Part shown: piece after piece, positions 1 to 11,839 of the stretch
Position numbering within the stretch: the first letter of the stretch is position 1
How the letters are laid out: each line of letters starts with the position of its first letter
Source of the DNA: Lantana camara
Lineage: Eukaryota > Streptophyta > Magnoliopsida > Lamiales > Verbenaceae
Length of the DNA: 64,000 nucleotides
Assembly (NCBI GenBank): GCA_037501455.1
Contig: CM074855.1
Location: 37,791,001 to 37,855,000, forward strand
Direction: 5' to 3'
The notes under the pieces: model-generated
Database searches by the model: none
Told to the model about the DNA's origin: nothing
What the model saw: the letters and a program-made list of their open reading frames with translations, nothing else
Position numbers and translations under genes: made by a program

Positions 1-322
1 TTAAGTTAATGCAATCAAGGAGTAAACTTTGTCATGTAATCAATTTGGTCCAATGAGATTTTCATGCAATTAAGTCCTCAATTTTGTAAAATGATCAATT
101 AGGGACATATAGACAATTAAGTCATGTTCGTCAATTAATTCACACATCAATCACATACAATTAATAACATAATTCACAAGTTGGTCATAAATTCTTATAA
201 TATCACATAAGCATTTAATAAAGTGCACAAAATATCATGAAAAGTGTAACTTAAGAAATAAACGAATGAAACTCACACGCATGGCGCGTGTACCTGAACG
301 GCTGGAAAACTGGGGCGTTACA
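1..322 (-). mobile_element. Element C, 3' LTR (start-of-LTR end only), minus strand
   Basis: This stretch matches 37034-37374 nearly base for base and ends in GGGGCGTTACA, the reverse complement of an LTR start TGTAACGCCCC. It is therefore the left-hand LTR of a minus-strand element whose other LTR is 35478-37374; the rest lies before base 1. One 19-bp block present at about 37310 is absent here. The two visible ends of C are 37 kb apart because other elements inserted between them. Confidence 0.85.
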
Positions 323-331
323 ATCTCTCCC
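323..331 (-). other. Element C polypurine tract, left half (split)
   Basis: Read on the minus strand this is GGGAGAGAT directly before the LTR start, the end of a polypurine tract that primes plus-strand DNA synthesis. The other half lies at 22239-22245, because element A inserted here. The last five bases (ctccc, 327-331) are the left target-site duplication of A and recur at 22234-22238. Confidence 0.8.
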
Positions 332-1218
332 TATAACGCCCCATTTTTCTGGTTACGCATTACGTGACATTATAATGAATTATATTCTTATATGTTTATG
401 TGAAAATATGGGATAATATTCTCAAATTATGAATTATTGCACAACTCGAATTTCAGTGATACGTGAATTAATTACCGAACGTGACTTAGTTGATTATACG
501 ACCTTACTTGATCTATTTCCATAATTTGCGGACTTAATTGCATATGATTCTTTGGACTAAATTGATCATTTACATAATTTGAAACCCAATTGCATTGCCT
601 GAATTTCTTGAGGACCAAGTGGCAATTTCCCTTTTCTTTTCCCCATCTTGGATCGATATATCTTATACATACACATATACATACATCGTATTCTTCCTTC
701 CTTATTCAAAGAGAACAAGAGAATCATCTCTTCCTCCCTTTCTCCACATCAGTTGATCCAAGGAAGCTAGAAGCCAAGAATTTCATCCAATTTCTTCAAG
801 GAATCAAGCTTCATACCTTTATCTCTTCTTTCCCCTTCATTTGTTCTTCCATCCAAGGTAAGATCAAGCATGTATCTTTGAAAATTCATGAGGTGTGATT
901 AGGGTTTGTAACTCTTTTAGATTCCATGTATAAATATGAAGCTTGTATGATAATTTGAGGTGATTTCCCATAATTATAACTTGAATTCATGAAGTTTGAA
1001 GCATGATTGATCATTTGATTTCATATTGGTTTCATGAGTGATTCTAATGATATAAGCATGTTCCCTTGATTTTAATGTGGCCTAAATGATGTATATGAGT
1101 TATATGCATGATATATGATTGTTTTGGAGTGTTTTGGTTGAGTTTGTTATGAGTTTTGCTTCCTCCTCTTTCTCCATGGAGCAACCCGTATTTTGCACCC
1201 TTTTTCCAGCCCAGGAGG

Positions 1219-1344
1219 GTTACCCTGGTGGGTAAATTTAGTGAGGAAAAGTACCCGGGTGGGTACTTTAGTCCAGAGGGTTTTCTGCACTCTTTTTCCC
1301 CTGCTGGGTAAATTTTTCTTTGTATTTTCCCCGGCCGGGTACCC
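1219..1344 (+). repeat. Four-palindrome array, element A 5' LTR
   Basis: Four imperfect copies of a TACCCGGCCGGGTA-like palindrome are centred near 1227.5, 1258.5, 1303.5 and 1334.5. Spacings are 31, 45 and 31 bp. The 3' LTR keeps the same spacings although the arms have mutated. Confidence 0.8.
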
Positions 1345-2059
1345 CCTCATCTGAACTCTGATTGACCTAGTTTTCTAACTGTTGGAAATATCTTGAAGTC
1401 TAGAACAACATCAAATTGGAATCATTGCAATATCTTTTCTCATTTGTGAGATATAGTTAATTCTTTTTGGTGTCGCCACTTCGACAGAAATCTGCATTGA
1501 CCCAACTTCACGCTTACTCCATTTTCTCCTCACTTTGAACTAGAAAACGATCCATATATCATCGCAAAGGTCTGTGTGTATAGTTTGATAACCAACAAAC
1601 AAAACTCAATTCCAAATTCTAGAACTCAAGATATTCTAGTTTTCCTACAATATGTGCGTTTCCGAAAATTATCGATTTTTACCAAACTTCACAAAAATCG
1701 CTCTTCTTACATCCCTTTCACTTCCTTGGCTCCCGTATGTGACTTATATGAATTACATACTTGGTTTATTGATAATTATGCTCCTATTTGACACTTCTTA
1801 GTACTTAATTGCTTAAACGTAATTATGTGACTCCATGCCTTATACGAAGCAAACTTGAAAGGTTGAATGATATGAATATGTGACTCCTTAAGATTGATTT
1901 TATCTCTTAGATGCTAATTGGTTCTCACACATATTTAAGTGGCACTTGATTGCTAATTTGTTTGGTTTTTAAGGGGTTACATGAGCATTGTCGCGCGTCA
2001 TACTTGGTCTCATATTGAGTCTCGTCTTACGAGTTCCCGTTGTTTCCTTTCTTGTCCAG

Positions 2060-2133
2060 TTCTTCTCCAAGGCAGAGATCATTGGTCCTATGGACACTTT
2101 ATTGTATCCTTGTTTTGTTTTGTCGCTCATCAA
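2060..2133 (+). other. Exon-like block in element A 5' LTR
   Basis: A 74-nt block follows a pyrimidine-rich acceptor (TTTCTTGTCCAG) and precedes a GTGAGG donor. The same 74 nt lie at 21103-21176 in the 3' LTR, where the donor reads CAG/GTGAGG. It is a predicted internal non-coding exon of the leader, not demonstrated. Confidence 0.5.
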
Positions 2134-4022
2134 GTGAGGTTTAAATTCTAGATATATAGAACCCATACGACCCTACGTGATGTCTTAAGCCAAAATGTAT
2201 CTATATATCTATATTTTTTCAAACCTTATTGATTTTAAACGGATTTCATGAATGAACTGAACGGGCTGAATTGATTGATTGATTTGGCGAGTATATTGTA
2301 CTGCACTGTGGGCCCGAGGGTAGTGTATTGAGCCAACCTGGAAAGTAAAGGGCTGACGGGTAACTCTTGCACTATTCTCGCCATGTTGGGATCACCTCTG
2401 AATCTACCAGGAGGTTTGGTGGAGGATAAAATCCCGTACGTGGGAGTCATGTTCCCGACGTACGCCATGATTGGATGGTTGGGTCTTGCAAGCCCACCAT
2501 CACCGGGAGGGAAAGGGTTCATGAAACTACTAATTGATCGCACATTAATTACTTGTATGATCACCTAATAAACGGAAACATTCATGATTGTTAACTTTTG
2601 GAGTAAAGGTTGGAGAATGCCCTCACTTGCCGGGCCACAGATTGAATTTATAATGATTGAACTGTTAAATTGAATAGTTGTAATCTCGGGCGAGGATTTA
2701 CTTTATTCTTGAACTTCTATTGATTTCTTTTTATAAAATCTTACCCGATATTATATCTTGCATGATATGTGCGCTTATATTTATTTAAACCCCTCACTCA
2801 GTCTTTCATAGAATGACACCTCACTTTTCAGGTTTTTGCAGGTTGAGTACTAGGCGAGATTGAGTCGGGGAAAGTCTTTTATTTTTGGTTAAGCACAGTT
2901 CATTTACCTATTTGAAGCATATGTATTTTATGACTCATTTATCTTACTTTGAGAGATTGTACATTGATAGATTGGAAACGGACTAGAATGATGATATGAT
3001 TATATTATGCTTCCACATTATTCGTTATGCATTGTTGTAATTAATTGAGGGTTAGTCCCGCCTAGCTAGATTGTTTTTTTTATTGTATGTCGTTCGCTAT
3101 AGGCTTGATTCATGTATGGGTGCTCGTTCCATGTAACGCCCCGATTTTCATTCAATCATCATGTGATATTATATGTTACTTTATAACTTTCATCATATCA
3201 CTTGCCATATGTTTCTATATATTTATATGGATTATCAATTATATGAAATAAGTGATATAAGTGACCTAAGTGTGTTATATGATCATTAATTGCTCTCTTA
3301 TGTGAAATTGTGTAATTAATTGCATATCATGAGTTGGAGATAATTGCATTATTTGTTAGAGATTATACCTAATTGCATTAATTTAAGCAAGTAAGGGACT
3401 TATATGTAAAAAGAGATGAATCACATATTTTTATGCCAACTTAGGATATATGATGTATTCTTCCACATAATTCCATTCATTTCTCATTTCATCCAAGAGA
3501 GGAAAATCACACACACACTCACCTAGCAAAAACCGACATTTACACCTCAAGAAGGGAAGGAGATTTCATCTCAAATTCAAGCTAGCTTTTAAGGAATTGA
3601 AGAGTTAGGATCATCATCAACATCATATCATCATCTCATCAACCATCTCTTTTATTCAAGGTAGAAATTGGAAATTCTATGAAATTCTTGAATATGTGAT
3701 CAAGCATGGATTTATGAGTTTGTTGATGAATTCATATATATTGGAGCTAGGAGCATGCATAGGATTGAAAAGGAGTTGAAGTTTGCATGAAAATATTGAA
3801 GTTCATGAAGGTTGGAAGCCTATGTATATTTATGGGTTTTCATGATAATTCTTGAGACTTTGATGTATATTCCATGGTTAGTTTGATGAATAAATGAAGT
3901 ATAATGTGTATTGGATGTGTTAAATTGATTGTTATGGACTGAACTTGGCTTTGGTTGTGGTTTTGCGGTGTTTTGGCTCGAAAATCCCCTGTTTTCCCCT
4001 GTTTTGCTGCTGCTGCGCAACC

Positions 4023-4179
4023 GGTCGCGACCGCGACTGAAAATAGACAAAAATTGGTCGCGCCCGCGACCCCATTTCAGCCCAGTTTCGAGTTTTGAAA
4101 AATTGGAGAAAATTCGGCCAAAAAATACTTGGTCGCGCCCGCGACCATTTTGTGAAGGTTTTTGGTCGCGCCCGCGACC
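4023..4179 (+). repeat. Four-palindrome array, solo LTR B
   Basis: Four copies of GGTCGCGCCCGCGACC or a one- to two-base variant lie at 4023-4038, 4056-4071, 4131-4146 and 4164-4179. Centre spacings are 33, 75 and 33 bp. The sequence is unrelated to the arrays of A, E and I, but the paired layout is the same. Confidence 0.88.
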
Positions 4180-5361
4180 CCCGCCAGAAACTGCATTTTG
4201 TCCAACTTCGAACCAACGCCATTTTCAACTCGGTTTGAATTAGAAAACGTTCCATATAGAGTTGGAAAGCTCTATGTGTCTACTTTCATTCCAAACAAGC
4301 AAAACTCAATTCCCGCTTCTATAATTTAAGATATTACAGTTTTCCCACAACATGTGCATTTTCCCAAAATTGTCAATTTTTGCCAAACTTCACCAAAACC
4401 TTTCATATTGTATTCTTTTCACTTCTTTGGCTCCCGTATGTGACTTATATGAGTTATAAACTTGGTTTAGTGATAATTATGTGCCTACTTGACATTCCTT
4501 GTGTGACACCCCGACTTTCAGACCGTACAGGTATGACGTATGTGCGCATTTAAAATTATTGTTTACGCATTTTATATTTATTCTACTTATTTATTTGAAT
4601 TATTTAATTTTAATTCTTATATGAATTATTTGAATGAATGTGCATGTGAATTATTCGTTTTAATTTGAGTGGACCTTATTTGAGCCTGTATTTGTTGAAC
4701 CGAACCAACTTGAACCGGGAACCTTGAACCGAACCCGTGAACCGAACCGGCTCAGCCTTAAAGGCTGAACCATTTCTCTCCTCCCTCATTCCTCACGTTA
4801 TTTCAGCTCAAGCCAAGTAACAAGAGAGCAAAACCCCAAGCTTTGATCATCCAACTTCACAAGCCAATAACTCTCTCGTTTCTTCGTCTTTTCTCAAGCT
4901 TAGGTAGGTTTCGGAATCCCCTCGTCATGCTCTACGTTTCCATGGTTTAACTTCTGAGTTTGGTGTGAGTTTGCTTTGCCTTTGCTCCCATACTTGAATA
5001 GTAAGGGTTTAGCTTTAATGGTGGTTTCTTGCTCTTTGCTTGAGATGATTGATTCCTAGCTTTTTGTATGAGTTGTATATGTTATATATGTTGCATTTAT
5101 TGCATGTAATCCATGGTTGGTGGAGGATTTATGAGTGATCATAAATTTAGTTTGAATTTTTGCTTAACCTTGATCATGCTTTTAAATTCCGTTTTCTTGC
5201 ATTATTTGATTGTTCATATGTCAAGCATGAATTACGTGTATTGTGTGTGCAAGTTGAGAAGTTATGGCAACTTTAAAGGTTGGATTTTGGCCATTTTTGG
5301 CATATTTTCGAGCTTCCCCTGTTTTCTGTGTAAAACTCTGCTCCAGCTTTTCGAACCAGGC

Positions 5362-5481
5362 CGGAACGGCCGTTCCCGCCCAGTTTTAAACTGGGAACGA
5401 CCGTTCCCAGGCCATACTGTTCATGACCGAGAGTGGGAACGACCGTTCCCAGTTGTACTGGGAATGGGAACGGCCGTTCCC
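5362..5481 (+). repeat. Four-palindrome array 1, element E 5' LTR
   Basis: Copies of GGGAACGGCCGTTCCC, or the form with GACC at the centre, lie at 5362-5377, 5393-5408, 5435-5450 and 5466-5481. Centre spacings are 31, 42 and 31 bp. Each could fold as a 6-bp stem with a four-base loop; copies 1 and 4 have the self-complementary loop GGCC. An identical set occurs at 12700-12819 in the 3' LTR. Confidence 0.92.
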
Positions 5482-5509
5482 ATGTCCGGAACCCCTCTCT
5501 TCTGGAGCA

Positions 5510-5629
5510 AATCCACGGGGGTGGATTTTTCCTTAAGGAAAAATCCGCGAGGGTGGATTTGAGGCAGTAGCTCTTGGAAAATCCATGGGGGTGGATTTTC
5601 CCCTTTAGAAAAATCCATGGGGGTGGATT
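5510..5629 (+). repeat. Four-palindrome array 2, element E 5' LTR
   Basis: Copies of AATCCACGGGGGTGGATT or close variants lie at 5510-5527, 5542-5559, 5580-5597 and 5612-5629. Spacings are 32, 38 and 32 bp. Each is a 7-bp arm pair around a four-base purine-rich centre. This is a second set with a different sequence but the same paired layout, just after array 1. It recurs at 12848-12967. Confidence 0.92.
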
Positions 5630-5858
5630 TTCCCCTTTGGAAAAATTCAAAACCTAGAAGTTGCTACTACTTCTCTTTGCTTTAATTATGCATTTTTATG
5701 ACTTTAATTGCTTCTCTTTTGCATGATTAATGGTTATAACCATGCAATTATATGACTAAATTGTGATATTTTGTGAACATGATCCATGCATTTTGCCGGG
5801 CGTCTTCTTTGGTACTTTATTGAGTCTAAGTCTCGGGTCTTGTCTTCTTTTGTTTCAG

Positions 5859-5935
5859 AGCCTCTTCCGGAAGTTCGTGAGCCCGAGGTTTAAGTGTTCG
5901 TTCGCCCGTTTTGCCTTCCTTCTACTTTTGCAAAG
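5859..5935 (+). other. Exon-like block in element E 5' LTR
   Basis: A 77-nt block lies between TTTTGTTTCAG and AAAG/GTGAGGTTAGG. It is a predicted internal leader exon. If donor 4904 joins here, the spliced RNA loses both palindrome arrays. Confidence 0.5.
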
Positions 5936-7148
5936 GTGAGGTTAGGATCCTTTGTACTAGATAAGCGACCTAAGACCTATTACGTGTTGTTTTCTTACCC
6001 TGTATGCGAATATATACTTATATATATGTATTAAATACGAATGCTTAAGGTATGTTATGATCTTGTGAAATAAGCTTTACGTTTTCGAAATTGGTATAAG
6101 TATTGGCATAAGTAAGCTATATTTTGAAATTCGTTATTCGTATATGATATGTATGAGCGAGTTGTACCCTGAAAGATGGGAGTTTGGTTTGATTTGGTTT
6201 GTTGGGCCCGGAGACGTGGGTAAGGGAGACCCGGGACGACCACGGGGTCGCCGGTTATGACCCCTGTGCACGTTCTCATTTGAGATATTCACGTGCGACC
6301 TATGGAGGTTGGGAAGGCGTGGTATCTTGAGCCTTCGGTGGATAACCGGGGAAGGCATATCGTGGGTTAGCTGCCCCGTATGTGTTTGGTAATGTAGGTG
6401 TTAGGGTTTGATTCCCGATACACCATGGATGTGGGGTGGATGTGATTTGAATTCGATTTTATGTTATGTTTGATGGAGTAAGGGATAGTCCGTTCTCGCC
6501 GGACTTATGTTTATGTCATGTTTGATAGATTATGGATCGAGATAGGTTTCCTTTATATTTTATGCTATCTTTGGAAAATGATTTGGGTATGAAAAACCCT
6601 ATCCTCGAATCATGACTATCACCTTTGTAATATGCTCTGCTCTATATGTATTTAGGTGTGGGTGTGCGTTTAAGCCCCCTCACTCAGTCGAGTTTTGACT
6701 GACCCTCTCTTTTCCCACTTCAGTGCAGGTTGTTTCGAGCTAGGCGGGGAAGTGCGAGTCTTGGTCTTGTACTTGTGTGTCTAGGTCGAGTTGCATTCAT
6801 ACTTCTTGCATTTTGGATACTCTTATTATGTATTTGATGTTAGAATTATATTTTGCTGAATTATGGGCTTTTGATGTATATACTCGATCTTTTGGGCCGT
6901 GAGGCCATTGTAAATGATGTAAATGTTAGTTATAGAGCTCTTTCCGATCCTTATGTTGTTGCTTCCGCATTTATATGTTTGTTTTTGCGCGCTCTGTCCG
7001 AGTTTTAGCCCCGCTTAGCCTAAGGAGTGAGTGTAGGTTCCGTTCGCTTAGACTTGGACTCATGTATGGAAATCCATTTCATATGTGGGTTCGGGTTTAG
7101 GTGCGGGGGATGTGGTGGCCCACCGCTCCGGGCGTCACATCCTGAAAG

Positions 7149-7160
7149 TGGTATCAGAGC
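7149..7160 (+). other. Primer binding site of element E
   Basis: TGGTATCAGAGC is complementary to the 3' end of plant initiator methionine tRNA, the usual primer for Ty3/gypsy minus-strand synthesis. It starts nine bases after the 5' LTR. Confidence 0.93.
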
Positions 7161-7183
7161 TCTCGGTTGCAAAACCGGAGCTC
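7157..7183 (+). other. Hairpin overlapping the primer site of element E
   Basis: The left arms GAGCTC and CGGTT pair with AACCG and GAGCTC, giving an 11-bp stem with one bulged T and a GCAA loop (GNRA class). The first four stem bases are the end of the primer binding site. Equivalent hairpins with different outer arms occur in A, C and D. Confidence 0.75.
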
Positions 7184-7201
7184 TAGAGTCGAGTCGGGTG
7201 A

Positions 7202-7223
7202 GTCTAGGTCGTACGGCTTAGGA
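7202..7223 (+). other. Conserved leader block of element E
   Basis: A 22-nt block containing CTAGGTCGTACGGCTTAGGA lies about 40 bases beyond the primer site. Near-identical copies sit at the same place in A, C and D. It is non-coding, and a candidate packaging or priming signal. Confidence 0.7.
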
Positions 7224-7335
7224 CAACGTGGTTATATGCATTTATGTGATTATTGGTTATCTTCTTGTTACTCGTGTACATGAACATGTACTAACCCTCA
7301 CGCATATGAATTGGAATCTTTTCCTTTGTAGAAAT

Positions 7336-10300
7336 ATGCCTCCCCGAAGACACCACCACCGAGATAGATCTCCGGAATATCGTCATCACCGAGATCATTC
7401 TCCACACCCGGAAGATAATAATCCACCACCACCACCCCAAATGGATCCGGGCAATTTCATGGAGAGATTAGCGGTATATTTGGAACAAAGGGCTCAGGAA
7501 AGAAACAACGCACCTCCAGCTGGGAATCATGGAGGAAATCTAATTACAGCTACTCTTCGGGAGTTTAAGAACCAAAATCCACCGGTTTTCGTGGGTGGAA
7601 ATGATGTCCAAGCAGAAGAATGGCTCGTGCAAACTAACCGGATATGGAATCTCATACCGTGTGGGCCTATGGAGAAACTACAATGCACACTTACCATGAT
7701 CCAAGGCCAAGCTTATAGTTGGTGGTCAAGTTTGCAAGGAAGATTAGAGGCTACCGAGGAGGAGATCACCTGGGAGGTGTTTGTTCGCGAATTCAAGAAT
7801 AAATATATTCCCAAAGCTACAAGGAATCGAAGGGTGAGAGAATTTATGGAGCTCAAACAAGGAGGTATGTCCGTCACTGATTATATCAATGAGTTTGAAA
7901 GGCTCTCTCGTTATGCCCCGAACATTGCCAATGATGATGAAAGCAAGGCTTCTCAATTCCTCCAAGGACTTCGGGAGGATATGAAAGATGCTCTAGAGGC
8001 TTCTAACACAAGTACTTGGGCGAAAGTCACGGATAAAGCTCTAAGGGTAGAAGAGCGGGTTGTGATGAGGAGGAAGAGTACTCATACCGGGCAAGGGTCT
8101 AGCTCGGGGAATTTCAATAAGTTTGGAAAGAGGCCGGCATTTCAAACATTTCAACAAGCCAAGCCTCAAAATAAACAACCTCGACCCGCGGGACCTAATC
8201 AACTGAATCGACCCTTAGCACTTCCGGCTCCACCTAAAGTGCAATGTACCTATTGCAAGGGTCCTCATCACGTGGATAATTGCTTTAGGCTTCATAAGAG
8301 GTGTTTCATTTGTGGGGCACAGGATCATATGGTGAACGCATGCCCGAAGAAGCAAGATAACCCGAGGCCTGCAATCCAAGCTAGGGCTTACGCATTGGGA
8401 GTTGAGGAAGAGCAAGCTGTGGAAATAGACCCAAATGCCGTGATCGAAGGTACTATAAGCATTCATGGCACTACATTACATGCATTATTTGATCCCGGGG
8501 CCACTCATTCCTTTATTTCCCGGGATATTGCCGCTTCTATGTGCTTGCCTATTTCCTTGTGTGCGCATGATTACGTGGTTAGCTCCCCTCTTGGTGGTAG
8601 TTTAGTAACTTGCAGGGTTTTTCGGGGTTGTCCGGTTAGCTTCGAAGGCCGAGTTTTCCTCGCAGATTTGATTGGAATGCCGATGCAGAGATATGAGGTA
8701 ATCTTGGGAATGGATTGGTTGTATGAACATGGGGCTCAGATGGATTGTCGGGATAAGAAAGTTTCTTTTGGATCAGTGGTGTTTAAGGGCGAAAAGGTGA
8801 AGGCAAGCCCGTTTATTTCTTTTGTTGAGGCGAGTAAACTGGTCCGGGACGGTGCGACAGGTTTCGTGGCCTATCTTTTGAATAGACCGAAGGATCAGGT
8901 CAAACTTGAGGAGACGGAGGTCGTGCGAGAATATACCGATGTTTTCCCTGAGACTTTGGGTTCTCTACCGCCTGATAGGGACATCGAGTTCGTAATCGAT
9001 CTTTATCCCGGAGCAGAGCCTTTTTCGAAGACTCCCTACAGAATGGCTCCTGCAGAGTTAAAGGAGTTAAAGACGCAGCTTGATGAGCTTTTGGCTTGCG
9101 GGTACATCCGCCCGAGCACTTCTCCGTGGGGTGCTCCCGTTCTATTTGTAAAGAAGAAGGATGGGACGTTACGGATGTGTATAGATTACCGTCAGCTGAA
9201 TCGGATGACAGTGAAGAACAAATACCCTTTGCCTCACATCGAGGAGTTATTTGATATTCTGCAAGGCTCAAAAGTCTATTCCAAGTTAGATTTGAGGCAG
9301 GGTTACTACCAATTGCGAATTAGGGAGGAAGATATTCCGAAGACTGGTTTTAATACGCGCTATGGGCACTTTGAATTCGTTGTTATGCCGTTCGGATTAA
9401 CTAATGCTCCAGCCGTATTTATGGATATGATGCACCGAGTGTTCAGGCAGTTTCTTGACAAATTCGTGGTTATATTTATAGACGACATTCTGGTGTATTC
9501 TAAGTCCGCTGAAGAGCACGCTCAGCATCTTCGGATCGTTTTGGAAACTTTGAGGGAACACAAGTTGTACGCGAAGTTCAGTAAGTGTGAATTCTGGATC
9601 GACCGAGTTGTATTTTTGGGTCATATAATTTCAGGTGATGGGATTGAGGTTGATCCATCTAAGGTTGAATCCGTGCTTCGTTGGGAGAGACCTAGAAATG
9701 CCTCAGAGATCAGGAGTTTTATTGGGTTGGCCGGCTACTATCGAAGGTTTGTTAAGGATTTTTCTAAAATTGCCGCTCCATTGACTCGTCTGACTAAGAA
9801 GGAAGTGAAATTCGAATGGGATGATAAGTGCGAGGCGAGTTTTCAAACATTGAAGGTGAAATTAACTTCAGCACCGGTTCTTACTTTACCCGAGGGTACC
9901 GAGGGTTATGCGGTTTATACAGATGCTTCGAAAGAAGGTCTTGGTTGTGTTTTGATGCAGCACGGTAGAGTGGTAGCTTATGCTTCGAGGAAATTGAAGG
10001 AGCATGAGAAGAATTACCCTACCCACGATCTTGAATTAGCTGCCGTTGTGTTTGCTTTGATGAAGTGGCGACACTATCTCTACGGTACCACGTTCGAGGT
10101 ATTTACAGATCACCAAAGCCTCAAGTATCTCTTTTCTCAGAAGGATTTAAATGTAAGACAGAGGCGCTGGATGGAGTTGTTAGAGGATTACGATTGCACC
10201 ATTCAATACCATCCGGGTAAAGCAAACGTGGTCGCCGATGCCTTAAGTAGAAAGGCGAATGTGGCTAATTTGGAAGCAAGTTCTTCAAGTTCGGGTTCAG

Positions 10301-11811
10301 AGATCTTGGTTTCGGGAACTTGGTTGGCTAATCTTACAGTAATACCAGATTTGAAAGGACAGTTGTTGGAAGCACAGAATTCAGATGCAGAAATTCAGAG
10401 GTTGGTAGCTCGCTCCAAGAACGACCCGAATTCTAAGTTTGGATTAGATGATTCCGGTTTGTTAAGGTTCGAAGCAAGAATATGTGTCCCAGAAGAACTC
10501 AAGAGGCTTGTACTTGAGGAGGCACATCGCTCGAGGTACTCGATTCATCCGGGAGGTACTAAGATGTATCGGGACCTGAAAGAGAAATTCTGGTGGAATG
10601 GCATGAAAAGGGACGTCGCGAACTTCGTGAAGCGATGTCTGACGTGTCAAAAGGTGAAGGCAGAACACCAGAAGCCGGGAGGAACTCTCCAACCACTTCC
10701 TATTCCCGAGTGGAAGTGGGAGCAAGTGACTATGGACTTCGTGTCCGGCTTGCCTAGAGTCAAAGGAGGGTTTGATGGAATTTGGGTAATTGTCGACAGA
10801 TTGACTAAATCTGCCCATTTCCTCAAGGTTCGGATGTCCGAGAAAGTTCCAAGGCTAGCCGAGTTATATGTTCGAGAGATTGTAAGACTACATGGAATTC
10901 CGGCTAGTATCGTTTCGGATCGGGATCCACGGTTTACTTCGATCTTCTGGCAGAATCTTCAGAAATGTTTGGGCACCAGGCTCAGGTTTAGCACCGCTTC
11001 ACATCCTCAAACGGACGGTCAATCTGAAAGGTTAATTCAGTACTTAGAGGATATGCTTCGGTCGTGTGCTTTGGATTTCCAGGATAAGTGGGATGAGCAT
11101 CTGGCTCTAGTTGAATTTGCTTATAATAACAGTTATCAAGGTTCGATTAAGATGGCTCCTTATGAAGCACTTTATGGAAGGAAGTGTAGGTCGCCTTTGT
11201 TCTGGGATATCGAGGATTGGAAATGGACCGAGGAGAATAAACTGGAGAGGGCAGAACCTAAGGAAAACATTGTTGCTACTATTGAGAAGGTTCATACGAT
11301 TAGACAAAGAATGAGGGCAGCTCAGGCTCGACAGAAAAGCTACGCCGATAAGAGAAGAAGGCCCTTAGTGTTTGAGGTCGGAGATAGAGTTTTTCTGAAG
11401 GCATCTCCAAGGAAAGGCTTCACTCGAATAGGTAAAGGTGGAAAGCTCAGTCCACGATACCTAGGGCCGTTTGAAATTTTGGAAAGAATTGGAGAAACGG
11501 CGTACAGATTGGATCTCCCACCGAGTTTGACCGGGATACACAACGTTTTTCATGTTTCTCAGCTCCGTAAGTACTATCCCGATGAGGCAACTATTCTTCC
11601 AGTTGAAGAGGTTCATTTAGAGCCGGATTTAACAATAGAAAAGCATCCGGTTGCAATTCAGGACCGGAAGATGCAAGAATTGAGAAAACGGCAGATTCCT
11701 TTGGTCAGAGTACTTTGGAGGGATCAGAAATCCGAGGAATCGACTTGGGAAACTGAGGAGAAAATGAGGAATTTATATCCGGAGTTATTTGAGGACTCGG
11801 TTCGGACTTGA
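7336..11811 (+). CDS. gag-pol: Ty3/gypsy gag-pol polyprotein of element E (1,491 aa, intact)
   Basis: One uninterrupted frame encodes capsid and all replication enzymes. I chose the ATG at 7336 (MPPRRHHH) because element D starts with the same residues; the frame is open for 36 codons upstream. A gag capsid domain spans about residues 66-210. Two zinc knuckles near 303-335 are CX2CX3HX4C then CX2CX4HX4C. The protease has the motif FDPGATHSF near 385 (DPG where DSG or DTG is usual). Reverse transcriptase has LDLRQGYY near 651 and FIDD near 714-717. RNase H has YTDAS near 861. Integrase has an HHCC finger at about 1063-1103 and catalytic D1134, D1195 and E1231, the last two with 35 residues between them. 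A chromodomain spans about 1437-1485. No stop or frameshift is present. The stop codon lies in the loop of a small inverted repeat. Confidence 0.96.
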   Translation: MPPRRHHHRDRSPEYRHHRDHSPHPEDNNPPPPPQMDPGNFMERLAVYLEQRAQERNNAPPAGNHGGNLITATLREFKNQNPPVFVGGNDVQAEEWLVQTNRIWNLIPCGPMEKLQCTLTMIQGQAYSWWSSLQGRLEATEEEITWEVFVREFKNKYIPKATRNRRVREFMELKQGGMSVTDYINEFERLSRYAPNIANDDESKASQFLQGLREDMKDALEASNTSTWAKVTDKALRVEERVVMRRKSTHTGQGSSSGNFNKFGKRPAFQTFQQAKPQNKQPRPAGPNQLNRPLALPAPPKVQCTYCKGPHHVDNCFRLHKRCFICGAQDHMVNACPKKQDNPRPAIQARAYALGVEEEQAVEIDPNAVIEGTISIHGTTLHALFDPGATHSFISRDIAASMCLPISLCAHDYVVSSPLGGSLVTCRVFRGCPVSFEGRVFLADLIGMPMQRYEVILGMDWLYEHGAQMDCRDKKVSFGSVVFKGEKVKASPFISFVEASKLVRDGATGFVAYLLNRPKDQVKLEETEVVREYTDVFPETLGSLPPDRDIEFVIDLYPGAEPFSKTPYRMAPAELKELKTQLDELLACGYIRPSTSPWGAPVLFVKKKDGTLRMCIDYRQLNRMTVKNKYPLPHIEELFDILQGSKVYSKLDLRQGYYQLRIREEDIPKTGFNTRYGHFEFVVMPFGLTNAPAVFMDMMHRVFRQFLDKFVVIFIDDILVYSKSAEEHAQHLRIVLETLREHKLYAKFSKCEFWIDRVVFLGHIISGDGIEVDPSKVESVLRWERPRNASEIRSFIGLAGYYRRFVKDFSKIAAPLTRLTKKEVKFEWDDKCEASFQTLKVKLTSAPVLTLPEGTEGYAVYTDASKEGLGCVLMQHGRVVAYASRKLKEHEKNYPTHDLELAAVVFALMKWRHYLYGTTFEVFTDHQSLKYLFSQKDLNVRQRRWMELLEDYDCTIQYHPGKANVVADALSRKANVANLEASSSSSGSEILVSGTWLANLTVIPDLKGQLLEAQNSDAEIQRLVARSKNDPNSKFGLDDSGLLRFEARICVPEELKRLVLEEAHRSRYSIHPGGTKMYRDLKEKFWWNGMKRDVANFVKRCLTCQKVKAEHQKPGGTLQPLPIPEWKWEQVTMDFVSGLPRVKGGFDGIWVIVDRLTKSAHFLKVRMSEKVPRLAELYVREIVRLHGIPASIVSDRDPRFTSIFWQNLQKCLGTRLRFSTASHPQTDGQSERLIQYLEDMLRSCALDFQDKWDEHLALVEFAYNNSYQGSIKMAPYEALYGRKCRSPLFWDIEDWKWTEENKLERAEPKENIVATIEKVHTIRQRMRAAQARQKSYADKRRRPLVFEVGDRVFLKASPRKGFTRIGKGGKLSPRYLGPFEILERIGETAYRLDLPPSLTGIHNVFHVSQLRKYYPDEATILPVEEVHLEPDLTIEKHPVAIQDRKMQELRKRQIPLVRVLWRDQKSEESTWETEEKMRNLYPELFEDSVRT

Positions 11812-11821
11812 GGGCAAGTCC
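11804..11821 (+). other. Inverted repeat before the polypurine tract, element E
   Basis: GGACTTG and CAAGTCC are perfect complements separated by AGGG. The gag-pol stop codon TGA (11809-11811) overlaps the arm and loop. The polypurine tract follows six bases later. Confidence 0.7.
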
Positions 11822-11826
11822 TTTTT

Positions 11827-11839
11827 AAGGGGGAAGGAT
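11827..11839 (+). other. Polypurine tract of element E
   Basis: AAGGGGGAAGGAT lies immediately before the 3' LTR. It is the expected RNase H-resistant primer for plus-strand DNA. Confidence 0.88.

Larger units (their letters stand above)
332..3131 (+). repeat. Element A 5' LTR, first part
   Basis: It begins TATAACGCCCC, where the 3' copy begins TGTAATACCCC; the terminal TG has become TA. It matches 19378-22173 throughout. A possible leader exon ends at a GT donor near 858 (CCAAG then GTAAGAT). A set of four palindromes lies at 1219-1344 and an exon-like block at 2060-2133. A third acceptor (TTTGCAG, ending 2841) comes just after a CCCCTCACTCAGTC motif. No protein gene is present. The last 57 bp of this LTR are at 15484-15540, beyond the B insertion. 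Confidence 0.85.
4502..7139 (+). repeat. Element E 5' LTR
   Basis: It runs from TGTGACACCCC to GGGCGTCACA. In order it shows a leader donor at 4904 (CTTAG then GTAGGT), two palindrome sets at 5362-5481 and 5510-5629, an exon-like block at 5859-5935, a CCCCCTCACTCAGTC motif near 6676, an acceptor ending at 6728 (CAGTGCAG), and the GTGCGGGGGATGTGG motif at 7101. Short open frames inside it are byproducts of the repeats and resemble no known protein. Confidence 0.93.

Noticed and set aside
5362..5629. Regularly spaced palindromic repeats that resemble a CRISPR array
   Set aside because: Only four units, unequal spacers, repeated in every LTR copy, and the context is plant retrotransposons.
5113..5650. 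Open frames of 125-149 codons on both strands of the E LTR (repeated at 12451-12988)
   Set aside because: They arise from the palindrome arrays, are open on both strands, lie in an LTR, and resemble no protein family.
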